From Haliclona indistincta (taxonomy: Eukaryota > Porifera > Demospongiae > Haplosclerida > Chalinidae): a stretch of DNA of 64,000 nucleotides. A program made the position numbers and the translations under genes. How positions within the stretch are numbered: position 1 is the first letter of the stretch; each line of letters begins with the position of its first letter. This document shows, piece after piece, positions 18,692-37,873 of this stretch. The stretch is from NCBI GenBank assembly GCA_964017065.1, contig OZ024784.1, positions 15,853,152-15,917,151 of the forward strand, written 5' to 3'. The notes under the pieces were generated by a model. That model ran no database searches and was not told the DNA's origin. It was given only the letters and a program-made list of their open reading frames with translations.

Positions 18692-21061
18692 ATGGCGACT
18701 GTGTGCTGTCTTCAACCAATTACTCAACCTCGGTACTGTCCAGGAATAAAACGACCACTGAGTGAGGCAGATGAGAGTGAAGGGGAGGAAGAGGCTGTCT
18801 GTAGACGGCGTTACACACCGGCTTGGTGCAAGTTAGCTCTGTATCAATGCATTCATTGCTGTTCTTTCTGTTACTAGTCGTTCTCGTGTCATCACTCGCA
18901 GTAAGGCCAAGATACAACGAATAAACAGTGCTCCATTAATCGATAGTTTCCTAGAGTTGTTGGGTACGTGCTCATGACTCTTCACCCACATAATTAATGC
19001 AATTTTCATTACAGAGGACGAGTCCATTCAAGACTTTTTATGGATAGACTCGTGTTATCAAATTTCTGATAGAGTAAGGATGCTGTCTAACTTTACTAAT
19101 CTCTCATTGTTTTTCACCTCAGTACTTGATAGCCATGGCGTATGTGTACTTCAGACGGGCTCATCTTATGCTGGATGAATACACCCGGTACAACTTTTTC
19201 GTTGCACTGTGAGTTCGAGTGACGATTGGTTTAGACTAGTATCATGTCTGTGTCTAGTACTTGTGTGTGGTTGTCATACCTAAACAATTGAGCAGTGAAG
19301 TGTTGAATATTTGTTCACTCACACATGTCGATCTGTGAATGGATTATTAATGTGTGATGGAGTATCTGTCTCTCTTTAGATATCTTGCTAACGATATGGA
19401 GGAGGATAATGATGATGAGAAGTATGAGATATTCCCGTGGGCTCTTGGGGAGGGTTGGATAACCAAGTATCCTACATTGCTAGCTAGTCGTGATCTGCTT
19501 TGGAGGAGAATGGACTTTCGAGCTGTTGTTAGTCGGCGGACATGTGAGGAGGTATTACATTACATGATACAAGTACAAGCCTGTTAATTGTTGCACAGAC
19601 ACCAGTACTGTTGTAGTAGTAAAGTCTGTTACTCTAAACGCCAAACTAGGTTTAAAGAAGCCTCACGAAATTTGTTTTGCCTGTTCTTAAATTTTGTTTC
19701 ATTCTCAGGTAATAGGTTTGTCACCAGACCATGCTATATGGCAGCGTCACAGACAGAACCATCATGGTGGGGCACTGCGCAGCTACATGAAGCTACCTAC
19801 CCCACGATATGGTCGCACATCTCCCTCATTCTGTCAACAATGTAGCCATGCTCGACAGCACAGCACTCTCTCCCTCCCACCGTGGGAACCTGTGCCAAAA
19901 GTAGCGATTGACTTACTGGATGAAATTGATCAACGCTATAACCAATGCGCAACATCAAGCATGAGAGAGTCAGGTATGATTGCGAGACATATCATTACAA
20001 CCATAGTGTCATAACTATCCGGCTATGTCACAAATATTTGATTGTCATGAATGCCTTGCTGTAGATTTGTTGGATGAAATAGATCAGCGCTACAGCCAGC
20101 ATGGACCAAATGTGAAGCGATCAGGTCTGTTGCATATGTGTGCATGCATGCGTGTGAGTAGTGTTTATAGACCATGGATGATAGTCGTGTGTTGTGACGT
20201 CACTACTAACCACACAAATGGAGGTGCTAGTAACTAGCACACTTTGTTCCCTTGCCACTGGAATGAATGTATTCTTGTGCCTCATTATGTGCTTCTTATT
20301 CAGATTCCTTCCATTCAATAATTATGATCTCACAGCACATCTGTTGTTATGTGCTAATTATGTTTTCACACGATTTTGGACGATATAATACGATGGTGCA
20401 ATATTGCTGTTAGAAATTTGCCAAATCTCGCCATACATAGTATCAACAAGTTGGCAGTAAAGTATAATTGCGCTGAGTAATCGTCAGACCACAATTGATT
20501 CATAATCAAGTTTTTGTCCAATTAAACTATTGGATTGCTAGTGTCTATTGTGTTTACCAGTTCATGCAAGCTGTGATGCACGGTTGTGGTCTTACTAAAA
20601 TTTGTACCAGTACAAAGTTGTCTGTAAATAAAACAAATAGCACATAATGTGCATTATCAATAGTCAAAACACTACTCACTGTTCCTTTGTTCGGCACCAA
20701 CACAAGGCTAGTTGTGTTATATTGTGTGTGGGTGTCCTGTTCATGATCATTGGTACCAATCCTGAGTATATGTTAGCTGGATCAGTGTATTAAGATATCA
20801 AAGAAAGGACATACACTGTACTGTAGTATCAACAAGTGTAGGAGTGCATGTGTGGGTAGTCCCCTTGGCTGTACAACAAACACAATTGTTTGCCAGCGTG
20901 TCCTTCTGCGTGTGTGTATGTGCAGGGCTGCATCATGTTGTATGAAACCTCATGTGTGTGCATGACTCTTGGCTTCTGCCCTTGTAGACTTGCGTGATTC
21001 GCGGTTATCTGTCACAAATAGGACTCACAAACATCACTCCGAGACAAGAAAGGAGGAATGA
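18692..21061 (+). CDS. SPDYA: Speedy/RINGO family cell-cycle regulator
   Basis: Eight exons: 18692-18831, 18878-18963, 19015-19073, 19123-19208, 19380-19551, 19709-19973, 20065-20124 and 20988-21061, giving 313 residues. The Speedy/RINGO core is unmistakable: FLELLEDESIQDFLWIDSCY, YLIAMAYVYFRRA, NFFVALYLANDMEED, KYEIFPWALG, RDLLWRRMDFRAVVSRRTCE, and HAIWQRHRQNHHGG. Speedy proteins bind and activate CDK1/CDK2 without resembling cyclins in sequence, and act in G1/S progression and meiotic maturation. Upstream is a short acidic N-terminus (SEADESEGEEE); downstream is a family-variable tail. The 60-nt exon 7 repeats the end of exon 6 (DLLDEIDQRY). Which vertebrate Speedy paralogue is closest is not decided. 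Confidence 0.93.
19901..20124 (+). repeat. Small exon duplication in the Speedy gene
   Basis: The end of exon 6 encodes IDLLDEIDQRYNQ and exon 7 encodes DLLDEIDQRYSQ. Both are followed by about ten variable residues and a Ser-split GT donor. At DNA level GTAGCGATTGACTTACTGGA (19901-19920) parallels the GTAG acceptor plus ATTTGTTGGATGAAATAGA at 20061-20083. This looks like a tandem duplication that created a new exon in phase. Confidence 0.8.
20125..20987. other. Last intron of the Speedy gene (about 860 bp)
   Basis: This is the longest intron of the gene and precedes a 74-nt terminal exon. I see no further exon, repeat or element in it. The weakest part of the Speedy model is the link across this intron, although phase and acceptor fit. 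Confidence 0.5.
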
Positions 21062-21976
21062 TAACTCATGTAGCTCCTCATCATGTTATGTTTATACCCT
21101 ATGGACCTCTCGCTCACTCTCTTTCTTCAGCAGCCGCCTGACTGCCTTCAGTTAATGTATACTGCCAAGATTTTATCACTCATTCTGAATTCGAACGTTA
21201 TCTCTCTTATAGTACTCACCACCATATTATCACAACACACTAGTACTATGTATCAGCTTTATCGCTCATTAATACAATCCAATGATACAAGTTTGCTCTG
21301 ATCTTCAGAGTACTTATATAAACTGTCATTTGTTATCAATGTTGCATTGTGTCAAACTCTTAAATGAGGTGTATTGTGTGGACTGTGGTCGACTAAGCAA
21401 AGATCCACAGATACAAATCCACAACTGCAGCAGTGCAGGTGTAAACCATAGCATCAATCTGTTGTCATAGCCAAGTTCAGTTGTTACAATGCTTGTTCGT
21501 GTTCACATTCTTCTCAAAAGCTGGCTCAGAAACCCTGTGACGCGAGAGACAAAAAGACTGATTCATTTAACACGCTCTCACATCTCATTACTGATAACGC
21601 AATTGCTGCTATATTCTTTCGTGTGAAATTTTAAGTTGATTTTGTTTTGTAATTCAATATTGGTTGATATTCATATCGTGGCTTCTCAATGCCTTGTAGG
21701 TTTGAATTGGTAGGAGTTCTGATATTAAGAACCTGAAATTACAGTATTATTGTATGAGACTGCTTGTCATGGTGATTGAGTGTTACATCAACGGAACCAT
21801 AGAAACAGACGAGCATTGATATCAATATTTTGTAGTGCAAAGCATTCCTGCGTTGATTGAATTTTGGCTGTGTAAGAATAGAGTGTTGTTGTGCAAAGAT
21901 TTTAAGAAATACCTACCAAGTGCTTACTTGCCTGTGAATGATTCTGGGCACCGCTGTATAATTATTGTACTACAAA

Positions 21977-22579
21977 CTATTTGTATAATCGGTGTGAATT
22001 GAGTATACAGTATTTGAATGGAGTACGTGCTGTAGTATTAACCTGTGTGTGGTGAGAAGGTCTCACTGGATAAGGCATATGGTGGTTGTTTACTGGTGGT
22101 CTAGCTGGCACCTCTGTCAAGCTCCACATCCCTTTACTTCCTTCTAGAGGCAAAAGCAGATGTTTACTAGAAGCTGGTCTCACTGCCCAAATCTTGTGAT
22201 CAACTTCCACCACCTGGTGTAAGTCCAATAGTAGATTCCTCAACCGTACATGGCTAACCAACTGTATGACTTGTGTAATGCAGTATAGAAGAGATACATG
22301 TTTGTTTAACAGCATAACTACATTGGTGGGATGATGAGAAAAGGAAATACCACCGAATAGTAATGATGATATTAAACCACTAAATGAGTGCAACTTGCAT
22401 GACGGGGATTTCAAAGCACAGAGGTGCTGGGTACATGGAGATAATAATTCATTTGCAATCTGAGCTAGACACACCGCAACAATTCCCTGCATGGAGAATG
22501 GATAGGTGGTCTTCCTCAAAACACTGACAATTCTCACAGTACAGACAAACTGACTAACACCGTCTAGACGCCTTACCAT
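21977..22579 (-). CDS. Unrecognised 200-codon minus-strand open frame
   Basis: The frame is hydrophobic and helical-looking, with segments such as GIVAVCLAQIANELL and RLRNLLLDLHQVVEVDHK, then a Pro/His-rich end (ARPPVNNHHMPYP). A TGCAG acceptor precedes GIVAV and an ACAG/GTTAAT donor follows PSHHTQ, so the real exon could be about 22045-22490 inside a larger minus-strand gene. A second possible exon lies at about 22760-22890. I do not recognise the family and cannot assemble a complete gene. It may be a divergent or decaying gene. Confidence 0.3.
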   Translation of the reverse strand: MVRRLDGVSQFVCTVRIVSVLRKTTYPFSMQGIVAVCLAQIANELLSPCTQHLCALKSPSCKLHSFSGLISSLLFGGISFSHHPTNVVMLLNKHVSLLYCITQVIQLVSHVRLRNLLLDLHQVVEVDHKIWAVRPASSKHLLLPLEGSKGMWSLTEVPARPPVNNHHMPYPVRPSHHTQVNTTARTPFKYCILNSHRLYK

Positions 22580-25204
22580 ATACCATAGTTAATTAAATCT
22601 GTCAGTTGTAATAATGGGGACATTTTGCGGAGATGTACCTTGGACCATGTTTGAAACCTAATCATGCAACAGTCAGGTGAGCTGACATTAGTCATCTACC
22701 TCAGCAGTGTATGACAGTATCTTACGTAACATTACTACCATGATGTCATGCCTGTACTTGAAGCATTGATCTGATGTCATACGCAACAAAAGGCAGTGTA
22801 CACTTATCAATGTCAAAATGGAATGCTGAATATGAATGATATTCTGCGTCAATGAGCGACTTGTGACAAATTGACACCAGAACTAGACAATAATCATTTA
22901 AAAATTTTGAGCATGCATTCTTAGTATTGTTCAGTAACACTAATCCGATTACATTTGTGGTTATCTTTGAATCCTTTGATTTTTGAGCTCACCAAACAAC
23001 ACAGCCTAACACAATAGCAAGCTAAATACATCATTGAAACATGATCCTCAGTCGAGACTACTGGAGCCCTAGTTCATTATACTGTCAGGAACAACGGAAT
23101 GTAGATTGAACCACAAACAAACATAGGAAGTGTAACTCAATCAGCTCTGATACCACAATGTCACTGCTGATAAGAGAACTGGAAGTTGCTCCCCGTCAGG
23201 GGAAGATAAACCAGTCCCTGCTATAGTGTGTTTACTATTGTGATCTACTTTGGCAAGTAAACAACCAGAGAATTAAGTGACTTAAGAAGATATTCAGCGG
23301 TTCTAACACATAGTCTGGTTGCCGTACATCCAAGAATACCTGCATATGTAACAAAGATAGTGTTGAAGTACAGTAATTGGTTCTCAGCGTCAATTGATGC
23401 AGGTACCAGCAGGTCTCTAGATTCTTAAAGGAATGTCACTTACTCACTCATTTCATACCCAACTTGTGTGCTCAACCATTATTTTCAGGTGATTCTTTCA
23501 TACCTCGAATGAATGCACCTTCCTCTATTACCAACTGTGTTTTGATTCAAATATAGGTGATCAAAGCATCTAGTACACAAGTAGCAATTTTCTGCTTGTT
23601 TAGTGACTGATGCTTGAATTGTGTGATTTGAGCATGTTAAAACAACTGCATATTGACACTATAGGGGGTGTCTGTACAAACAATGGTAAAGTTTGTTTTC
23701 TATAAAAACCTGTTTCTAGAAAACTATCAATTTGTGAGTATTAGATTCCAGCAACTACCTAATCAACACCCACACAGCTGTTATTTCAAGAGCACAAAAA
23801 TGGTAACAAAATAATTATAGCAACACTTTAGAGGCTACATAAGGCATCATGATAATTATATGCTGTGTTGCTGTGCTCCGTGGAAATCCCCTTGACAATT
23901 TTCGGACCAGTACGTGACTAGACTTCCTGTTTACAAATAACTGTTCATTTCCACTAACACATGAGTAGGAAAATGTAATCAACCGTCATCAAAGTAATGT
24001 TCGATACATAGATACATACTTTCAGTCTGGACTCAACCAGATTAAAAGATTGAATCGACATAACACAAGTGTTTTTAATACTTAGTTAAATTCTGTTTAC
24101 CTTTACTTCTTGGTATATAGACTAAACTATTAAGAACATGCTTGTAATAAACTTCTGGTTACTTTTTTAGCAAGTCAGTTATTTCAAATTACAGTTGTGA
24201 TGATAAAAAAGAATTCTGATGATCCATTTTCACATTCTTCTACTTCCCATGTGACCTGATAGATTGTACTTTGAGGGAAAGCGTAAATTCAGTGTTTTGA
24301 ACTGATATTCACCACTTAGCTGCTATGCTAAAATATGATGGTTGTACTATACAGTGAGTGGATAAGCATCTGACAGCTTACATTGATACACGCTGCTTAG
24401 ATCACCTGTTGCTACTATCATCACGAAATTGCCGTGCATGAGCATGTAGAGTTAATACTGGTCTCATTGATGTTGCATAATATTATTTGGCTTAAAAAAA
24501 TAAGAAATTGTCTGTTTTAGTCTCTTACCACTACAACCAAAGGATGTCTGCTACATCAGTACATATGAATGCCGCCAAACAAGTTCATGTCTCAGTTTTT
24601 GTATGTACATTAAATTTTGATAGACAACCAATAGTTTATATTTCCCAGTCCCATAAACAAGCTAACTTAACTTTATTTCAACCCAGTTTCAACCAGTATT
24701 CTGTGCATGCACACAGCACTCTATGATAATCATGTTCTACTACATACACACACACCTGAAATACATATGAGCTCCTGAACCACTGCCTGCCCCATGCAAG
24801 CACACATGCACATAAAGCTACCCAGACCAATAGTCAGCATGCCCATATGCACAATTACCCATTATGTCTTTCTCATGCTATAGGAAGGAGTATAGATCCC
24901 CATTTTTATACATACTCTTCAAATGTCAGTTTACATATCAGTAGTTTTTGTTCGAGTGACTGTGTAATTTAAATGTTCCTGGCTTGCAGCCAACAGACAA
25001 AGACAAATTTCCATGTCTCTTATATTTCCCATTCTCCAGAAGAAACAGGCTCTTCTTCCTCATGCATGTGGTCTACCGCTAAGACAGATTCTTCAAATTA
25101 AATGTCTGCAAACATATATTATGTTTTAGCACAGAAATTCCAACTAGTTGATCTCCTGAGGACATTTTCAGGGGTGTTACACTCTTTGAGTCTCATAACT
25201 GGTA

Positions 25205-25447
25205 CTACATGTAGTCCTGTGATGACGTAGGCCGGATATGGAAGCCACCCAAACCACGTGTACTGGGTTTATAACTCTTCTGCGCATGCCTGCAAGCTAT
25301 GGTTGATATCTGTTATCCATCTCCTTATACGGCGCTGTAAAAGGCTGGTACACTCAGTTGCCGTAGATCGAGTCTCTGGCGATTCTGGAATCAACACCTT
25401 CTTCCATACAAGGCAACTCTGCGGCTGACTTTACCGGATATAAAGCG
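25205..25447 (+). promoter_or_regulatory. SRF upstream region with a CArG-like box
   Basis: CCTTATACGG at 25323-25332 differs from the SRF-binding CArG consensus CC(A/T)6GG by one base. An additional CCGGATATGG-like sequence lies near 25233, and ATATAAAG lies just before the ATG at about 25437-25444. A CACGTG E-box is near 25255. SRF genes of vertebrates are autoregulated through CArG boxes, so this is a candidate feedback site. The weak match makes it tentative. Confidence 0.4.
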
Positions 25448-26917
25448 ATGCGCCGATCACGGAGCTCACAGTTCCCCGCTGCCACTGCTAACGTAGCGTC
25501 TACGCTCAGCCCCCCTAAACCCCCTCAAAGCAAGCGCTTTCGGTCTGCTGGTCGGACTGCTGGTCAAGCCTCAATCCCCTCTACTAGTACGAACACAGCA
25601 AATATGCTTGGAGACAATCGGTTTGGTAACTCCACCGAGACGGCACCCAACCCCTACCCCCTTCCCCCATTCAAAACGACAATGGCTACTCCCGCCACCA
25701 CCAGTCAACATATGGACGACAACGATCGATCCAGCGTGAGCGACAACGACTCCGTGCACTCTCCGCATGAGAGAAACGAAGCTGCTGCTGATGCAAGTAA
25801 GCCAAAGCCTGCGCCCGGGAAAAAGACCCGCGGCCGAGTCAAGATCGAGATGCAGTACATACAAAACAAATTGCGCCGATACACCACCTTCAGCAAGAGA
25901 AAGTCTGGAATCATGAAGAAGGTAAATATGAGAGAAGCAATGTGTAATATTTAACCTATGTGATTCTAAAGAAGAACTTGCTCACTTTATAATAATTATT
26001 ATCTTTCTTATTGTAGGCATACGAATTGAGCACTCTAACTGGCACCCAAGTGATGCTGCTAGTTGCCTCTGAAACCGGACACGTGTACACATTTGCAACA
26101 CCCAAGCTGCAACCAATGATTACCTCCGAGGCTGGAAAGGCACTGATACAGACATGTCTACACACCCCAGATCCCTCTGCCCCCGGTGGGGAATACGACA
26201 TCCGCATGTCTGTCGGTGGATACGAAGAGACTGACCTTGGATATTCCATGAACGAGGAAGAAAGCTTTAAGGTGTGTTTTAACAACAAATACATTCACTT
26301 AGTGCCAAAAAGACAACATCCTCAACAACATCTTTCATTTCTTTACTGTTAGTTTCACTTCATCTAAATTATCTTTCCTCTTCCTTTCTCAGGCTGGACT
26401 AGAAAACGCACATCTCATTCAGTCCACTTCGATGGCTCCTCTTCTCAACTCACACAGTGTAGTCCTTCCTCAGGGAATGATGCCGATGTCCTTCGCGACC
26501 TCTGCTTCTCTTCCTGATCAATCCATGGGACTGATGTCCGCTCATCAACTCCCTGCCTACTCCATTCCTCCCACCACCTCGGTTGTGTCCCCACATAGCC
26601 ACTCCTCCCCACCCTCGTACTCACCAACACACTCTGCCTCACCACAGAGGACATTCCCGGGGAGTCCTGCCACAGTCCCGTACTCACAGTCCATGCCACC
26701 ACCTCCAATGATGATGGATGAACTAGCCTCTGGAAGTAGCCCCATGAGAAAGAGCCCCGAATCACACTACCTCCATCACGGATTCGATAACAGCCCAAGC
26801 AACAGTCCCATGGGTGCTTCTCATTTCCCAGTACGGACTCACTCACCATCTCACTCTGGACTATACTCTGGTAGTCCCACGATGATGTCCAATCACTCGC
26901 CTGTGGCACATTACTGA
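25448..26917 (+). CDS. SRF: Serum response factor (MADS-box transcription factor)
   Basis: Three exons: 25448-25921, 26017-26271 and 26393-26917, giving 417 residues. Residues 124-158 plus exon 2 form the MADS box and SAM-type extension: GKKTRGRVKIEM, NKLRRYTTFSKRKSGIMKK, AYELSTLTGTQVMLLVASE, TGHVYTFAT and LQPMITSEAGKALIQTCL are nearly identical to human SRF. It ends with the SRF-specific EETDLGY. The block YELSTLTGTQV distinguishes SRF from MEF2. SRF dimers bind CArG boxes and, with MRTF or TCF partners, drive cytoskeletal and immediate-early genes. The 123-residue N-terminus is Ser/Pro/Thr-rich and ends in an acidic-then-basic linker. The C-terminus is Ser/Pro/His/Met-rich, as expected of a transactivation region. 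Confidence 0.96.
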
Positions 26918-27316
26918 GTAGCTATAGTAGTGACTATTTTCACCATTTGACTAACTGCTCCATTCGCCTCTCTTCTCTATCTCTTGCATGTACAATAACT
27001 GGTGTATGTGTTGTGTGTCTGTGTCTTGAGCTGGTCTCAAGTTTTTGAAGCAGGGCTTCAGGTAACCATCCCCACTGGACAATTTCCCTTCCTTACCCCT
27101 CTCGGCCGTCTCCACCAAAAACTCTCTCCCCCACTGCTGGTCAGTGGTGTCGTACTACCATTGGTAGCTGGTCTGCCACACCCATAGTTAATAATACTTT
27201 CCCATTACTCTGACACTTAAAACATTTTTACCAAAAAAAATTAACAAAATGAATGATCTTAAGTCAGTTCAGAATACAGAGCTACTAGTTGAGAGAATGC
27301 TTGCATGCTGTGAGAG
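26918..27316. other. Convergent intergenic region between SRF and QPCT
   Basis: There is no gene here. The stretch should hold both 3' UTRs. An A-rich run lies at about 27230-27250 and no element ends are seen. Confidence 0.5.
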
Positions 27317-35977
<8,661 letters not shown>

Positions 35978-36246
35978 CAGGTGAAGTTACGTAGAAGACG
36001 ACTTGTCGACAACTCGTCCTGCAGGTAGCTAGTGTAGACCTCGGTGTAGACTACATGTACCACTGCATATTGTTTGTTCAACCAGGCTAGGGCGGAGTTA
36101 ACTTGCAAGAGAAATTAAAGGGTTAAAGTGTGGTTTTGTGTGGTGGTAATCGATATTCTTGTCTCGATTCCTGCAGCAGGTCCTGACTGACTTGCTGAGA
36201 ATCCTTCCTGTCGCTAAAAACAATTGCATCAGTAAGCTCATTGCAA
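35978..36246. promoter_or_regulatory. Bidirectional promoter of QPCT and GCH1
   Basis: There are 269 bp between divergent start codons. I see no TATA box or known operator. The interval presumably holds both 5' UTRs and shared control sequence. Confidence 0.5.
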
Positions 36247-37188
36247 ATGGCAGACGTGGAGGAAGTTGAAAAGATGAGTAGCAACGAGAAGACATCACGT
36301 GTTAAGGTCTCTAGACTAGACACACAAGACCAACTAGACCGAGTAGAAAGCACAGACGAGAATAAAGAAGCTCACGAGCGAATGGAGATCGTCAGTAACG
36401 CTTTTAAAACTATCATTACAGCATTAGGTGAAGACGTGGAGCGGGAAGGACTAGTTAAGACCCCTGCAAGAGCTGCTAAGGCACTGTTCTTCTTCACTAA
36501 AGGCTATGAAGAAAAAATTAGCTGTAAGAAAAATCTACTCTGTAATCGAACCCATGCCACACCTTTTCCACAGCTGTTGTCAGAGAAGGAGTGTTTCATG
36601 AGGATCACAATGAGATGGTTATTGTGAAGAACATTGAGCTGTTCTCACTCTGTGAACATCACTTGGTTCCATTCACTGGTCATGTGTCCGTAGGCTACCT
36701 GCCAAATGGCAAAGTATTAGGATTGAGCAAAATAGCACGGTACATTTACATATGCAGAGTTGGTTTTTTTGCAACACGCTTAAATTCATTATGACTACCC
36801 TTAATGAAGGAAACACAACATTTTTGAGACCTGCATCCTCAAGTATAATCTCGTGTGATATCTCCGTTCTCCTTTTCTCAGTATAGTGGAGTTGTTCAGT
36901 CGCAGACTACAGGTCCAGGAGAGACTCACAAGACAAGTTGCAGAGGCGGTCGTGGAAGCTGTTCAACCTCGTGGAGTAGGAGTTATAGTGGAAGCCGTGT
37001 AAGCTTTTCCCACATTACTGTCCTCTTTCATCTGTCATGCCTTCTTCTCCAGGCACATGTGCATGACGATGCGTGGTGTTAGCAAGCCGGGCAGCAAGAC
37101 GGTTACCAGCTCAATGATGGGAGTATTTCGTGATGATCCTCGCACTCGAGCAGAGTTTCTGTTGCTTACAGGGCACACGCAACACTAG
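36247..37188 (+). CDS. GCH1: GTP cyclohydrolase I
   Basis: Four exons: 36247-36523, 36574-36739, 36882-36998 and 37053-37188, giving 231 residues (human 250). The first 50 residues are a variable regulatory leader. Family blocks are [74 protein letters not shown] and [18 protein letters not shown]. The zinc ligands are C119 and H122 in CEHH and C190. The enzyme converts GTP to 7,8-dihydroneopterin triphosphate, the committed step toward tetrahydrobiopterin in animals. I chose ATG 36247 because it opens the conserved frame and no in-frame upstream ATG precedes it. Confidence 0.96.
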
Positions 37189-37873
37189 TGTAAACTATTG
37201 TAATTTTAATCTATTTATTTAGAGTTCTCATTATTGGTCTATGTCAATTTTGCACCACCAGTGAAAATATTCGATTAAATTTATTTATTTTTTCACAATG
37301 AATTACATGACATCATACACTTCACATCACATGGCAAATAATGAGAGTTAAGTCAAATTCTGATGGATTGAAAACATTGTTGAACACTTGAAAACATACA
37401 ATAAGCTGATACAAAAGAAGTCAAATCTGTAAGCCCAGCAATAACTCTTTGGCTGTCGGTGACGAAGGTCTAGGAATAATAATTTTTATGACTGGTACAG
37501 TTTAGATGAGTAAACACATTTGATTTCACACCAGATTATAAAGAGAGAATAATTCGAATGAAGTGACAAACAGATAGACAATAGGAATAAGTAATACTGC
37601 TGGGTACAAATGAGAAAAAGAGAGCTAAGTGGTGAAAAAACGGTTTAGAGCGGGCGTCAAGTTATAACTGTTGTCGTGAATTTTGATCCAATAATCACAA
37701 ACTGTATTTCTGTTCTCAAGTCTCTTGTGGCGTACAGACAAACATGTGAGCGGTCCAGCCAAATTATCACAAAGTTACAATTGAATTGAAATTGTTAGAC
37801 AGGGAGTCGAATTATATATTACAGGAAGAAGGATATGAAAGAGGAGAGAGAGAGAGATTGATGTAAAAGTGAA
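37189..37873. other. Convergent intergenic region between GCH1 and SAMD4
   Basis: There is no gene in these 685 bp. The sequence is AT-rich with GAGA/AGAGAG patches near 37840-37860. It should contain both 3' UTRs. Confidence 0.5.

Larger units (their letters stand above)
21062..25447. other. 4.4 kb gap without a recognised gene
   Basis: This is the largest unexplained stretch between genes. It should contain the 3' UTR of Speedy at the left and the SRF upstream region at the right. The only long frame is on the minus strand at 21977-22579 (listed separately). The remainder is AT-rich, with no element ends, RNA gene or exon that I can support. Confidence 0.5.

Noticed and set aside
21977..22579. 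Assigning the unknown frame to Mediator subunit 14
   Set aside because: A faint resemblance (HPTNVVMLL) rests on a handful of residues, and no other MED14 part is found upstream. Too weak to claim.
26445..26909. 154-codon minus-strand frame over SRF exon 3
   Set aside because: It is the shadow of the Ser/Pro-rich C-terminus of SRF, whose sense frame is supported by splicing and homology of the preceding exons.
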